Assembly: GCF_001429785.1 (NCBI RefSeq)
Contig: NZ_LMJF01000012.1
Coordinates: 188,014 to 252,013 of the forward strand
Direction of reading: 5' to 3'
From: Lysobacter sp. Root916
GTDB lineage: Bacteria; Pseudomonadota; Gammaproteobacteria; Xanthomonadales; Xanthomonadaceae
Length of the DNA stretch: 64,000 nucleotides
Of this stretch, positions 27,439 to 38,838 are shown one piece after another (position 1 is the stretch's first letter; every line of letters begins with the position of its first letter). Both the position numbers and the translations under genes were made by a program. Below the pieces are notes generated by a model. The model saw only the letters and a list, made by a program, of their open reading frames with translations. It ran no database searches and was not told the DNA's origin.

Positions 27439-28673
27439 ATCGCAAAGGCGACAAATCGCTGATCGTCGGCCTCGACATCGGCACCTCGAAGGTGGTCGCG
27501 CTGGTGGGCGAGTATTCGCCCGGCAACCCGATCGAGGTCATCGGCATCGGATCGCACGAATCGCGCGGCCTCAAGCGCGGCGTGGTGGTCGATATCGAGT
27601 CGACGGTGCAGTCGATCCAGCGCGCGATCGAGGAAGCCGAGTTGATGGCCGGCTGCGAAATCCGCTCGGTCTACGCCTCGATCTCCGGCAATCACGTGCA
27701 GTGCCGCAATTCGCAGGGCATCGCCCCGATCCGCGACGGCGAGGTCACCTACGGCGATCTCGACCGCGTGCTGGAGGCGGCCAAGGCGGTCGCGATCCCG
27801 GCCGACCAGAAGATCCTGCATGCGATCCCGCGCGATTACGTACTGGACGATTCGCAGGAAGGCATACGCAACCCGGTCGGCATGAGCGGCGTGCGCCTGG
27901 AAGTGCACGCCCACCTGGTGGTGTGCGCGCAGTCGGCCGCGGCCAACATCAGCAAGTGCGTGCAGCGCTGCGGTCTGCAGGTCGACGACCTGGTGCTGAG
28001 CGTGCTCGCGTCCAGCACCGCGGTGCTGACCAGCGACGAGCGCGAACTGGGCGTGGTCCTGGTCGACATCGGCGCCGGCACCACCGACATCGCGGTGTTC
28101 GTGCAGGGCGCGATCGCGCACAGCGCCAGCCTGGCGATCGCCGGCGACAAGGTCACCGAGGACATCGCCCACATGCTGCGCACGCCCACGCCCGAGGCCG
28201 AGCAGATCAAGGTCCGCTACGCCTGCGCGCTGGCGCAGATGGCGACCGCCGAGGAGTCGATCCAGGTGCCCAGCGTCGGCGACCGGCCGCCGCGGCGCAT
28301 GCCGCGCCACTCGCTGGCGCAGGCGGTGCAGGCGCGCTACGAGGAGATCTTCGAAATGATCCAGGCCGAGCTGCGCCGTTCGGGTTTCGAACAGCACGTG
28401 CGCGCGGGCATGGTACTGACCGGCGGCGCCGCGAAGATGGAAGGCGTGGTCGAACTGGCCGAGGAAATGCTGCAAATGCCGGTGCGCGTGGGCATCCCGC
28501 AGCACGTGACCGGCTTGGGCGAGGTGGTCGGCAACCCGGTCCACGCCACCGGCGTCGGCCTGTTGCTGATGGGCAGCCAGATCGAACACCCGCGGCGCAG
28601 CTCGGTGATTCCGACCGGTCGCGCCGGCAGCTTCTTCAACAAGATCAAGAACTGGTACCGCGGCGAGTTTTGA
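27435..28673 (+). CDS. ftsA: Cell division protein FtsA
   Basis: FtsA is the actin-like protein that tethers FtsZ filaments to the membrane. The 412-residue protein begins [26 protein letters not shown] (phosphate-1 motif). It contains VVLVDIGAGTTDIAVF (phosphate-2), VLTGGAAKMEGVVELAEE (adenosine motif) and an amphipathic basic C-terminus, GSFFNKIKNWYRGEF, which is the membrane-targeting helix. Its ATG overlaps the ftsQ stop. About 190 bases, mostly repeat, separate it from ftsZ. Confidence 0.97.
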   Translation: MNRKGDKSLIVGLDIGTSKVVALVGEYSPGNPIEVIGIGSHESRGLKRGVVVDIESTVQSIQRAIEEAELMAGCEIRSVYASISGNHVQCRNSQGIAPIRDGEVTYGDLDRVLEAAKAVAIPADQKILHAIPRDYVLDDSQEGIRNPVGMSGVRLEVHAHLVVCAQSAAANISKCVQRCGLQVDDLVLSVLASSTAVLTSDERELGVVLVDIGAGTTDIAVFVQGAIAHSASLAIAGDKVTEDIAHMLRTPTPEAEQIKVRYACALAQMATAEESIQVPSVGDRPPRRMPRHSLAQAVQARYEEIFEMIQAELRRSGFEQHVRAGMVLTGGAAKMEGVVELAEEMLQMPVRVGIPQHVTGLGEVVGNPVHATGVGLLLMGSQIEHPRRSSVIPTGRAGSFFNKIKNWYRGEF

Positions 28674-28678
28674 CGGCC

Positions 28679-28843
28679 GGGATTCGAGATTCGGAATTGG
28701 TTAGAGCGGCGGGCGAGAAGACGGCGAGCGAAGGATTTGCAACACGTTCCAAAAACGGCAGTGCACCAAAAACGTCGGTGGTGAGGACGAAAGGCGAGGG
28801 GCCCGCTTCTGCGAATCCCCAATCCCCAATCCCCAATCCCGGC
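28679..28843. repeat. GGGATTC/GAATCCC inverted-repeat element between ftsA and ftsZ
   Basis: The left end has GGATTCGAGATTCGGAATTG and the right end GAATCCCCAATCCCCAATCC units (28812-28843), with a ~110-base centre that also contains AT-rich segments. It belongs to the same family as 15528-15639 and 36019-36145. It ends 20 bases before the ftsZ start, close to the ribosome site AGAGGACGAGG. Confidence 0.8.
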
Positions 28844-28863
28844 ACTTATAAGAGGACGAGGAC

Positions 28864-30087
28864 ATGGCACATTTCGAATTGGTTGAAAAAATGGCCCCGA
28901 ACGCGGTCATCAAGGTCGTCGGCGTGGGCGGCGGCGGCGGCAACGCCGTGGCGCACATGGTCAGCGGCAACGTCGACGGCGTGGAATTCATCACCGCCAA
29001 CACCGACGCCCAGGCGATCAAGAACTGCGGCGCCAAGCTGCAGCTGCAGCTGGGCAGCAACGTCACCAAGGGCCTGGGCGCGGGCGCGAATCCGGAGGTC
29101 GGCCGTCAGGCCGCGCTGGAGGATCGCGAACGCATCATGGACGCGCTGACCGGCGCCGACATGGTCTTCATCACCGCCGGCATGGGCGGCGGCACCGGCA
29201 CCGGCGCCGCGCCGGTGGTGGCGCAGCTGGCCAAGGAGATGGGCATCCTGACCGTCGCCGTGGTCACCAAGCCGTTCCCGTTCGAAGGCCGCCGCCGCAT
29301 GCAGGTCGCGCTCAAGGGCATCGAGGAGCTGTCGCACCACTGCGACTCGCTGATCACGATCCCGAACGAGAAGCTGATCACCGTGCTCGGCCGCAACGCC
29401 ACCATGATCCAGGCCTTCCGCGCCGCCAACGACGTCCTGCTGGGCGCCGTGCAGGGCATCGCCGACCTGATCGTGCGTCCGGGCCTGATCAACGTCGACT
29501 TCGCCGACGTGCGCACGGTGATGAGCGAGATGGGCCTGGCGATGATGGGCACCGGCTCGGCGCGCGGCGACGATCGCGCCCAGGCCGCGGCCGAATCGGC
29601 GATCCAGAACCCGCTGCTGGACGACGTCAACCTGTCCGGCGCCAACGGCATCCTGGTCAACATCACCGCCGGTCCGGACTTCACCATGGCCGAGTTCGAC
29701 GAGGTCGGCCGCACCATCGAGGGCTTCGCCTCCGAGGATGCGACCGTGGTCATCGGCACCGTGCTCGATCCGGACATGCAGGACGAGGTCAAGGTCACCG
29801 TGGTCGCCACCGGCCTCAACCGCGTCGCCGCCAAGCAGTCGGTGCGCGGCCAGGGCTACGAGCGCGAATCGCAGCGTGCCCCGATCCAGCTGGTGCGCAA
29901 TGCGACCACCGGCCAGCCGGAGTTCTCGGCCATGGACGAAATGCCGTCCTCGCCGATGCCCAGCTTCGGCGGCAGCCTGCGCGGCGGCTCGCGTCCGGTC
30001 GAGACCTCGGCCCCGGCCGTGGCCGACTTCGGCAACGACAGCAGCTACCTGGACATCCCGGCGTTCCTGCGCCGGCAGGCGGACTGA
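28864..30087 (+). CDS. ftsZ: Cell division protein FtsZ
   Basis: FtsZ is the tubulin-like GTPase that forms the division ring. This 407-residue protein has VIKVVGVGGGGGNAVAHM, the tubulin signature GMGGGTGTGAAPVVA near residue 105, and TGSARGDDRAQAAAESAI. The T7-loop region NGILVNITAGPDFTMAEFDEVG supplies the catalytic acidic residue. A disordered linker (about 320-390) precedes the conserved C-terminal peptide YLDIPAFLRRQAD, which binds FtsA and ZipA. The start is supported by AGAGGACGAGG just upstream. Confidence 0.98.
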   Translation: MAHFELVEKMAPNAVIKVVGVGGGGGNAVAHMVSGNVDGVEFITANTDAQAIKNCGAKLQLQLGSNVTKGLGAGANPEVGRQAALEDRERIMDALTGADMVFITAGMGGGTGTGAAPVVAQLAKEMGILTVAVVTKPFPFEGRRRMQVALKGIEELSHHCDSLITIPNEKLITVLGRNATMIQAFRAANDVLLGAVQGIADLIVRPGLINVDFADVRTVMSEMGLAMMGTGSARGDDRAQAAAESAIQNPLLDDVNLSGANGILVNITAGPDFTMAEFDEVGRTIEGFASEDATVVIGTVLDPDMQDEVKVTVVATGLNRVAAKQSVRGQGYERESQRAPIQLVRNATTGQPEFSAMDEMPSSPMPSFGGSLRGGSRPVETSAPAVADFGNDSSYLDIPAFLRRQAD

Positions 30088-30088
30088 A

Positions 30089-30172
30089 AGGCGAGGAGTG
30101 AGCGTAGAGGAGTGAGGAGCGAGTAAGAGCGGTTTTCGCTCACTTCTCACTTCTCCGGGCTCGCTCCTGCTG
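30089..30172. repeat. GAGTGAG / CTCACTTCTC imperfect inverted repeat after ftsZ
   Basis: GAGGAGTGAGCGTAGAGGAG on the left is partly complementary to CGCTCACTTCTCACTTCTCC (30137-30156) and GCTCGCTCCTG on the right, around a TTTT centre. It may end the long dcw transcript; there is no U-rich tail, so termination is uncertain. Confidence 0.6.
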
Positions 30173-30247
30173 TACATCCCCGGGCCGGACTCGTCCCCTG
30201 GCCCGGGGGGCAACACTCCGCCGCACGCTTCGGCGCACGGCGTTTGG

Positions 30248-30281
30248 ACCGGTCGACCCGTCCCTAGGCGGGTCGACCGGT
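30248..30281. repeat. Perfect 13-bp palindrome upstream of lpxC
   Basis: ACCGGTCGACCCG (30248-30260), loop TCCCTAGG, CGGGTCGACCGGT (30269-30281). It lies 190 bases before lpxC. It could be a terminator for ftsZ (no T run follows) or an operator for lpxC. Confidence 0.7.
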
Positions 30282-30473
30282 CGGTTTCTCCGTGCGAGGC
30301 TCCGGTATAGGAACTCGGGTGGGACATTGCGTCCTTTCCGTTCAGGTTCAGGGTCCTGCGTGCTACCCTTGCGCGGTTTCGACCCCGTCCCGATAGTGAT
30401 GGAGTCGGCCGCAAGACCAGAATCCACGACCGGCCGCCGTTCCCCAGCAGCCCAGGCAGATCCTCTCCGAACC

Positions 30474-31382
30474 ATGTTGCGTCAGCGCACTCTCAAGAAC
30501 GTGATCCGCGCCACCGGCGTGGGCCTGCACAGCGGCGAGAAGGTCTTTCTCACCCTGCGCCCGGCCCCGGTGGATAGCGGCATCGTGTTCCGGCGCGTCG
30601 ATCTGGATCCGGTGGTGGAGATCCCCGCGGCCGCCCAACTGGTCACCGAGACCGTGCTGTGCACCGGCCTGACCCAGGGCGCCGGCAAGGTCATGACCGT
30701 CGAACACCTGTTGTCGGCCCTGGCCGGCCTGGGCATCGACAACATCTTCATCGAACTGTCCGCGGCCGAAGTGCCGATCATGGACGGCTCGGCCGGCCCC
30801 TTCGTGTTCTTGCTGCAGTCGGCGGGCATCGCCGAGCAGGAGGCGCCCAAGCGCTTCATCCGCATCAAGCGCCTGGTCGAGGTCCGCCACGGCGACAAGG
30901 TCGCGCGCTTCGAACCCTACGACGGCTTCCGCCTGGGCTTCACGGTGGTGTTCGACCATCCGGCGATCCCGGCCTCGCAGTCGCGCGCGGAAGTGGAGTT
31001 CTCCACCGAGAACTACATCCGCGAGGTCAGCCGCGCCCGCACCTTCGGCTTCATGCGCGATCTGGAGTACATGCGCGAGCGCAACCTCGGCCTGGGCGGC
31101 TCGATGGACAACGCGATCGTGCTGGACGAGTTCCGCGTGCTCAACGACGACGGCCTGCGCTACGCCGACGAATTCGTGCGCCACAAGATCCTCGACGCGG
31201 TCGGCGACCTGTACCTGGCCGGGCACCCGATCATCGGCGCCTACGAGGGCTACAAGTCCGGCCACGCGCTCAACAATCAGCTGGTGCGCGCCCTGCTGGC
31301 CGAGCGTTCGGCCTGGGAAGAAGTCACCTACACCGACGTCGACGCGCCGCCGGTGGCCTACGGCGAGCCGGTCACGGCCTGA
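30474..31382 (+). CDS. lpxC: UDP-3-O-acyl-N-acetylglucosamine deacetylase
   Basis: LpxC is the zinc enzyme that commits UDP-acyl-GlcNAc to lipid A. I start at [21 protein letters not shown] (ATG 30474). The frame is open further upstream, but that part is unlike the family. The 302-residue protein has [16 protein letters not shown] (zinc His), [42 protein letters not shown] and [22 protein letters not shown] (zinc His and Asp), plus the GHALNNQL catalytic His. It stands alone after the dcw cluster. Confidence 0.97.
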   Translation: MLRQRTLKNVIRATGVGLHSGEKVFLTLRPAPVDSGIVFRRVDLDPVVEIPAAAQLVTETVLCTGLTQGAGKVMTVEHLLSALAGLGIDNIFIELSAAEVPIMDGSAGPFVFLLQSAGIAEQEAPKRFIRIKRLVEVRHGDKVARFEPYDGFRLGFTVVFDHPAIPASQSRAEVEFSTENYIREVSRARTFGFMRDLEYMRERNLGLGGSMDNAIVLDEFRVLNDDGLRYADEFVRHKILDAVGDLYLAGHPIIGAYEGYKSGHALNNQLVRALLAERSAWEEVTYTDVDAPPVAYGEPVTA

Positions 31383-31613
31383 GCCTCGCGCCCGACCCGG
31401 CACAGCCCGGGAACAGAGGGCGCACAAAGCATGACCCCAACGTGCGACGGATCACAGACGTGAACGTCCGGTGACGCTTTAACTAAATTTTAACGGATTT
31501 TTTCCGTTTCTTTAGTGCGCTCTTAACAAATTCAAGGGTTTAGGCCGTTAGCATGCCCCGACCCGGCCTCATAGCCGGCGGCGGCACAGACCGTGCCAGC
31601 CGTCGAACGGTGG

Positions 31614-32063
31614 TCAGGCGGCGTCATCCGAACCCGATGGATCGGGTTCTTTGAGCGATGCCAGGGCGTCCGCCAACGCTTTTTGCGCGTACGCCGACAT
31701 GGGTAAGGCTTTCCTGGCCGGTTGCACAGGCGCAGCCGCCGGTGCTGTCGTTTTGACGATCAGTTCAGCTGCATCCAGCCCGACGGAACGGGCCGCGTCG
31801 AGTAGTTCCGGAGCCGCGAGCCGCAGCTTGGCCCGCCACACCGGAGCATCGACGACAAATACGAGCTTGCCGTTCTCGAAGTTAGCCAGTCGCGCGTGCG
31901 CGGCCAGCGAAGGCGGCAAGAGGGGGCGTAACCGTCGGTCCAGACCGTCCAGCCAGAGCGCTCGACGGATCGGGTTCCCCGCCGGCTCCGCGAGCAGCGC
32001 TTCCAGCGCGTCGCGAGGGGTCGAGGGGGGGCGCGTTGGTGGTTTGGACTTGGAATCAGACAT
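31614..32063 (-). CDS. DciA family protein (DUF721)
   Basis: DciA-type proteins help load the replicative helicase DnaB in bacteria lacking DnaC. This 149-residue protein has the DUF721 core (about 35-105): IRRALWLDGLDRRLRPLLPPSLAAHARLANFENGKLVFVVDAPVWRAKLRLAAPELL. The typical W..KL/RL pattern of the KH-like fold is visible. The C-terminal half is Ala/Pro rich and probably disordered. It is divergent from the M23 peptidase, with only 7 bases between their start codons. Confidence 0.8.
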   Translation of the reverse strand: MSDSKSKPPTRPPSTPRDALEALLAEPAGNPIRRALWLDGLDRRLRPLLPPSLAAHARLANFENGKLVFVVDAPVWRAKLRLAAPELLDAARSVGLDAAELIVKTTAPAAAPVQPARKALPMSAYAQKALADALASLKEPDPSGSDDAA

Positions 32064-32070
32064 AGAACAA

Positions 32071-32982
32071 ATGACCTATCAAACCATCGTAAACAAATCG
32101 CGGGCGCAGCTGGGATCGTTCTTCCAGCACGTAGGCCACTTCGGCGGACGTCGCCCCGCGGTCGCGGTAGCCCTGCTGCTGGGCACCGGCGTGGCGCTGG
32201 GTGCCGGCGCCGGCATCGCCGACAACGCCATGCTGCGCGCCCAGGTGCGCGACCAGCAGGCCCAGATCGACGCCACCCGCCGCGACGCCCAGCGCGAGAT
32301 CAACGCCCTGGCCGCCCGCATGGGCGAGCTGCAGGCCGAGGCCAACCGCCTCAACGCGCTCGGCGAGCGCCTGACCCGTATCGGTCAGCTGCAGGACGGC
32401 GAGTTCGACTTCAACAAGCCGGTCGGCCAAGGTGGCGCCGGCCCGGTCCGGGACATGCCCAAGGCCGAGTTATCGGTGGGTATGGCCAAGCTGGACGGCC
32501 AGTTCAAGGCCTCCGGCGAGCAGCTGTCGGTGCTGGAGTCGCTGCTGTTCAATCGCCAGCTCGACATGAACGCCGTACCGTCGCGCGCGCCGATCGCCAA
32601 CAGCTATATCACGTCGGGCTTCGGCGGTCGCGCCGATCCCTTCAACGGCGGTAGCGCCTTCCACAAGGGCATCGACTTCGAAGCCGACGTCGGCGATCCG
32701 GTGCTGGCCGTGGCCGACGGCGTGGTCAGCTATTCCGGCGTGCGTTCGGGCTACGGCAACGTGGTCGAGGTCGATCACGGCAACGGCTACGTGACCCGCT
32801 ACGCGCACAACTCGCGCCTGCTGCTCAAGGTCGGCGAGCTGGTGCGCGCGGGCCAGGAAGTGGCCAAGGCCGGCTCCACCGGCCGCTCCACCGGCGCCCA
32901 CGTGCACTTCGAGGTCTGGGAGAACGGCCGGGTCGTGAACCCGGTCAAGTTCTTGAACCAGCAGTCGCCGTTGCGCGGCTGA
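32071..32982 (+). CDS. M23 family metallopeptidase, membrane-anchored murein endopeptidase
   Basis: This is a LytM-type peptidase that probably cuts peptidoglycan cross-links or stem peptides. The 303-residue protein has a cytoplasmic N-terminus, one membrane helix (about 28-47, PAVAVALLLGTGVALGAGAG), a coiled coil (about 55-110) and the Peptidase_M23 domain (about 190-295). Zinc ligands are the His and Asp of FHKGIDFEADVG and the last His of HVHFE. I start at MTYQTIVNKSRAQLG; longer versions would run through antisense dciA. It occupies the place where enterobacteria carry secM, directly before secA. Confidence 0.9.
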   Translation: MTYQTIVNKSRAQLGSFFQHVGHFGGRRPAVAVALLLGTGVALGAGAGIADNAMLRAQVRDQQAQIDATRRDAQREINALAARMGELQAEANRLNALGERLTRIGQLQDGEFDFNKPVGQGGAGPVRDMPKAELSVGMAKLDGQFKASGEQLSVLESLLFNRQLDMNAVPSRAPIANSYITSGFGGRADPFNGGSAFHKGIDFEADVGDPVLAVADGVVSYSGVRSGYGNVVEVDHGNGYVTRYAHNSRLLLKVGELVRAGQEVAKAGSTGRSTGAHVHFEVWENGRVVNPVKFLNQQSPLRG

Positions 32983-33029
32983 GGCCTTAAAGACGCCAGC
33001 GCGCCCCCTCGGCGCCTGGCCACACCGCT

Positions 33030-33049
33030 ACGGCGCCCTCGGGCGCCGT
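33030..33049. terminator. Hairpin after the M23 gene
   Basis: ACGGCGCCC, loop TC, GGGCGCCGT is a perfect 9-bp stem, followed by TCGCGTTTT. It is terminator-like with a weak T tract. A second GC-rich hairpin follows near 33061-33090. No gene is seen in 32983-33293, which should also hold the secA promoter. Confidence 0.5.
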
Positions 33050-33293
33050 TCGCGTTTTCGGGCCCCGGCCCGCATGAATGCGGGGCCCGTCGTCGGCCGC
33101 CGTGGCCCCTTGCAAGCGCCGGGGCGCGGCCCAAGCTAGAATGAGCGTTGGCTTAAGACCAGGCTCGATGCGATCGGGGCGCCACGCGCTCCGATTCCGT
33201 CTCTGGACCTTCCTCAATCGGGAACTCGCCGGCGGTTAAGCGTTCTTAACGCGTTCCGCCCCCGGATTCCTGTTCCGCTTCACGGACCCGTTC

Positions 33294-36014
<2,721 letters not shown>

Positions 36015-36018
36015 CAAG

Positions 36019-36145
36019 GCCGGGATTAGGGATTCGGCAGTCGGGATTGGAAAGGCCAAGGCCGATCCGTCCCCAGGTCCAGCCGCTGCATGCGGCGTAG
36101 AAGGCGGGCCTGCCGAATCCCCGATCCCAAATCCCGAATCTCGGG
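36019..36145. repeat. GGGATT/AATCCC inverted-repeat element between secA and the mutT fusion
   Basis: The left arm is GGGATTAGGGATTCGGCAGT onward (36022-36050); the right arm is GAATCCCCGATCCCAAATCC to 36145. It is the third member of the family also seen in rsmH and between ftsA and ftsZ. It ends two bases before the likely GTG start of the next gene. Confidence 0.82.
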
Positions 36146-36147
36146 TC

Positions 36148-37101
36148 GTGGAAGTGGTGGCCGGCGTGATCCGCGACGCGCGCGGCCGCATCCTGCTCAC
36201 CCGCCGCACCGAAGGCCGCGACCTGGCAGGCCTATGGGAATTCCCGGGCGGCAAGCGCGAGCCTGGCGAATCGCCCGAGGCCGCGCTGCAGCGCGAACTG
36301 CACGAAGAGCTGGGCATCGACTGCGAGGTCGGCGCGGCCCTGATCGACGTGCCGCAGGCCTATCCCGACAAGCGCCTGCGCCTGGATGTGCGCGAGCTCA
36401 AGCACTGGCGCGGCAGCGTGCGCGGTCGCGAGGGCCAGGCCCTGGTCTGGGTGCCGCCGGCCAAGCTGGCCCGCTACGAGATGCCGCCGGCCGACCGTCC
36501 GGTGGTCGCGGCTCTGCTGCAACCCGATCGCTATCTGGTTACGCCCGCGCCCGGCGCCGACGACGATGCGCGTTGGCTGGCCGCGCTGGAGCGCGCGCTC
36601 GCGGCCGGTGCGACCCGAGTGCAACTGCGCGCGCCCGGCACCGGACCCGCGCGCTGGCGCGCGCTGGCCGCGGCCGCGGTGACGCGCTGCCGTACGGCGG
36701 GCGCCGAGGTCCTGATCAACGGCGATGCCGAGCTGGCCCTGGCCTTGTCGGCGGGCCTGCACCTGCGCGCCGCGCAACTGCGCGAGTACGCACGGCGCCC
36801 GCTACCGGCGGAGCTGCCGCTGGCCGCGTCCTGCCACGATGCCGAGGAGCTGCGCCGCGCCCAGGCGCTAGGCTGCGATTTCGCCGTGGTCGGCGCGATC
36901 CGCGCCACGCCCACCCATCCCGGCGCGGCCGGAATCGGCTGGGACGGTTTCGCGGCTCTGCGCGAGGCGGTGTCCCTGCCGATCTATGCGATCGGCGGGC
37001 TGGCGCCGGACGACATCGCCACCGCACGCGCGCACGGCGCCCAGGGCGTGGCCGCGATCCGCGGCCTGTGGCCCGATGCGATCGCCGAGGCGGCGGCTTG
37101 A
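36148..37101 (+). CDS. mutT: MutT-like Nudix hydrolase fused to a ThiE-like domain
   Basis: The N-terminal ~130 residues are MutT-type, which clears 8-oxo-dGTP from the nucleotide pool. VVAGVIRDARGRILLTRRTEGRDLAGLWEFPGGKREPGE runs into the Nudix box (GGKREPGESPEAALQRELHEELGI). The C-terminal ~180 residues resemble thiamine-phosphate synthase: QLRAPGTGPARWRALA, VLINGDAELALALSAGLHLRA, ASCHDAEELRRAQALGCDFAVVGAI and PIYAIGGLAPDDIATARAHGAQGVAAIRG. This Nudix-ThiE fusion is known in proteobacteria and the second domain's role is unclear. I choose GTG 36148 (317 residues); the frame upstream is repeat-derived. GTG 36154 is an alternative. Confidence 0.88.
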   Translation: MEVVAGVIRDARGRILLTRRTEGRDLAGLWEFPGGKREPGESPEAALQRELHEELGIDCEVGAALIDVPQAYPDKRLRLDVRELKHWRGSVRGREGQALVWVPPAKLARYEMPPADRPVVAALLQPDRYLVTPAPGADDDARWLAALERALAAGATRVQLRAPGTGPARWRALAAAAVTRCRTAGAEVLINGDAELALALSAGLHLRAAQLREYARRPLPAELPLAASCHDAEELRRAQALGCDFAVVGAIRATPTHPGAAGIGWDGFAALREAVSLPIYAIGGLAPDDIATARAHGAQGVAAIRGLWPDAIAEAAA

Positions 37102-37212
37102 GGAACATCGGCGGCACTAGCCTGCCGTCTGAGAGTGGGCACGGGCGCGGCTTGATTCACGAGCCGCGATTCGTGGCCTAGGCCGGGGCCGGCCTCGGCA
37201 GGATTCCGGCGC

Positions 37213-37294
37213 CTGTGGGAGTGGCGTAAGCCGCGATTCGCGCGCTGACATGTTGGGCGCAACAAAGCGGTCGCGGCTTACGTCGCTCCCACAC
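37213..37294. repeat. TGTGGGAG...CTCCCACA inverted repeat
   Basis: TGTGGGAGTGGCGTAAGCCG near 37214 pairs with CGGCTTACGTCGCTCCCACA (37275-37294). A related half element is at 12625. It lies between convergent mutT and coaE and may serve as a bidirectional transcript end. Confidence 0.8.
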
Positions 37295-37317
37295 AAAGCA
37301 GTGCCCGGTGTACGGGC

Positions 37318-37929
37318 TCAGCCCGCGGCCAAGGCCCGGTAGCGCCGGTCCAGGGCCGCCACGTGGCGGTCCAGCGCCTCCAGTGGCCCGTCGTTGACGA
37401 TCACGTCGTCGGCGATCGCCAGTCGCGCCGCGCGCGTGGACTGGGCCGCGATCATGCGTTCGGCCAGTTCGGCCTCGACCCGGTCGCGCGCCATCACGCG
37501 CGCGCGCTGGACCGCGACCGGTACGTCGACCAGCAGGATGCGCTGCAGCCAGGGATAGGCTTCGCGGCCGCCGCCCTCGGCCAGCAGCGGGATAGCGGCG
37601 ATTGCATAGGCGCCGGGCGCCTGTTCGCATTGCGCGCGCAGCAGGGCGCGCACGCGTGGATGGACGATGGCTTCCAGGCGCCGGCGCGCGTCGGGATCGG
37701 CGAACACGCGTCGGCGCATCGCCGCGCGATCCAGGCCGCCCTGCGCGTCCAACACCTCCGCACCGAACGCGGCCACGACCTCGGCCAGCCCTGCGGAGCC
37801 GGCCTCGACCGCCGCGCGCGCGGCCAGATCGGCGTCGGCCACGGTCACGCCCAGCGCTTCGAAACGCCGCGTCACTTCACTCTTGCCCGAAGCCACGCCG
37901 CCGGTCACGCCGACGCAGAACGCGGCCAT
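37318..37929 (-). CDS. coaE: Dephospho-CoA kinase
   Basis: CoaE phosphorylates dephospho-CoA in the last step of coenzyme A synthesis. The 203-residue protein starts MAAFCVGVTGGVASGKSEV, with the P-loop at about residues 7-17. It contains VADADLAARAAVEAG, RRRLEAIVHPRVRALL and IPLLAEGG, the usual CoaE order. The pilD-coaE junction has 5 bases, matching the pilBCD-coaE order of xanthomonads and pseudomonads. It is the last gene of the minus-strand pilus block. Confidence 0.96.
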   Translation of the reverse strand: MAAFCVGVTGGVASGKSEVTRRFEALGVTVADADLAARAAVEAGSAGLAEVVAAFGAEVLDAQGGLDRAAMRRRVFADPDARRRLEAIVHPRVRALLRAQCEQAPGAYAIAAIPLLAEGGGREAYPWLQRILLVDVPVAVQRARVMARDRVEAELAERMIAAQSTRAARLAIADDVIVNDGPLEALDRHVAALDRRYRALAAG

Positions 37930-37934
37930 GGCGG

Positions 37935-38798
37935 TCAGCGCAGCCCGGCGTAGCGCATGTACGCGCCGACCAGTTGCTCGCCCCAGAAGAACACGATCCA
38001 GCCGGCGATCGCGAGATAGGGCCCGAACGGTATCGGGGTGGCCTTGTCGCGCCCGCGCGCGGTCAGCCAGATCGAGCCGATGATGGCGCCGACCAGCGAG
38101 GACAGCAGGATGGTCGGCAGGATGCCCTTGAGCCCGACCCAGGCGCCGATCGCGGCCAGCAGCTTGAAGTCGCCGTGGCCCATGCCTTCCTTGCCGGTCA
38201 GCTGTTTGAACACCCACCACACCGACCACAGGCTCAGATAACCGGCGATCGCGCCGAGCAGGGCCGGCTTGGTGGTGAAGTACAGATTGTCGGAACTGGC
38301 GATCAAGCCCAGCCACATCAGCGGCAGGGTGAGCTGATCGGGCAGCAACTTGGTGCGGAAGTCGATGCCGGACAGGGCGATCAGGTAGGTGCTGAACACG
38401 ATCGCGCCGAAGCCTTGCCAGCCGAAGCCGAAGCGCCACACGCAGGCCAGCACGGCCAGCATGGTCACCAGTTCGACCAGCGGGTACTGCGGCGAGATCG
38501 GGGTCTTGCAGCTGCGGCAGCGTCCGCGCAGGAACAGGTAGCTGAAGACCGGGATGTTCTCGTACCAGCTCAGCTGATGCTTGCAGTGCGGGCAATGCGA
38601 GCGCTCGACCACGATGCCGGGCGGCGGCGGGTCGTAGATCTCCGGCAGCTCGAGGATCTCGCGGGCGTCGCGCTTCCACTCCCATTCCAGCCGCTTGGGC
38701 AGGCGCAGGATGACCACGTTGAGAAAACTGCCGACCAACAGCCCGAAGCCGGCCGCGAGCGGAAACCCGAGGCCGGGGTTCTGATCCAGGAATGCCAT
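37935..38798 (-). CDS. pilD: Prepilin peptidase / N-methyltransferase
   Basis: PilD cleaves the leader of type IV prepilins (and type II pseudopilins) and methylates the new N-terminal Phe. The 287-residue, eight-helix protein has the cytoplasmic zinc cysteines CPHC (69, 72) and CRSC (94, 97). The aspartyl protease residues are in SGIDFRTKLLPD and GMGHGDFKLLA. Its substrates include the three pilins encoded at 46223-50137. It follows pilC by 40 bases. Confidence 0.97.
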   Translation of the reverse strand: MAFLDQNPGLGFPLAAGFGLLVGSFLNVVILRLPKRLEWEWKRDAREILELPEIYDPPPPGIVVERSHCPHCKHQLSWYENIPVFSYLFLRGRCRSCKTPISPQYPLVELVTMLAVLACVWRFGFGWQGFGAIVFSTYLIALSGIDFRTKLLPDQLTLPLMWLGLIASSDNLYFTTKPALLGAIAGYLSLWSVWWVFKQLTGKEGMGHGDFKLLAAIGAWVGLKGILPTILLSSLVGAIIGSIWLTARGRDKATPIPFGPYLAIAGWIVFFWGEQLVGAYMRYAGLR

Positions 38799-38838
38799 GC
38801 GTGAAGAATAACCCTAGATGGTCATCGGCACGTAGCGG

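Noticed and set aside
27357..28589. Minus-strand open frame of about 410 residues over ftsA
   Set aside because: It is antisense to a gene with complete FtsA motifs and has the composition of a GC-driven shadow.
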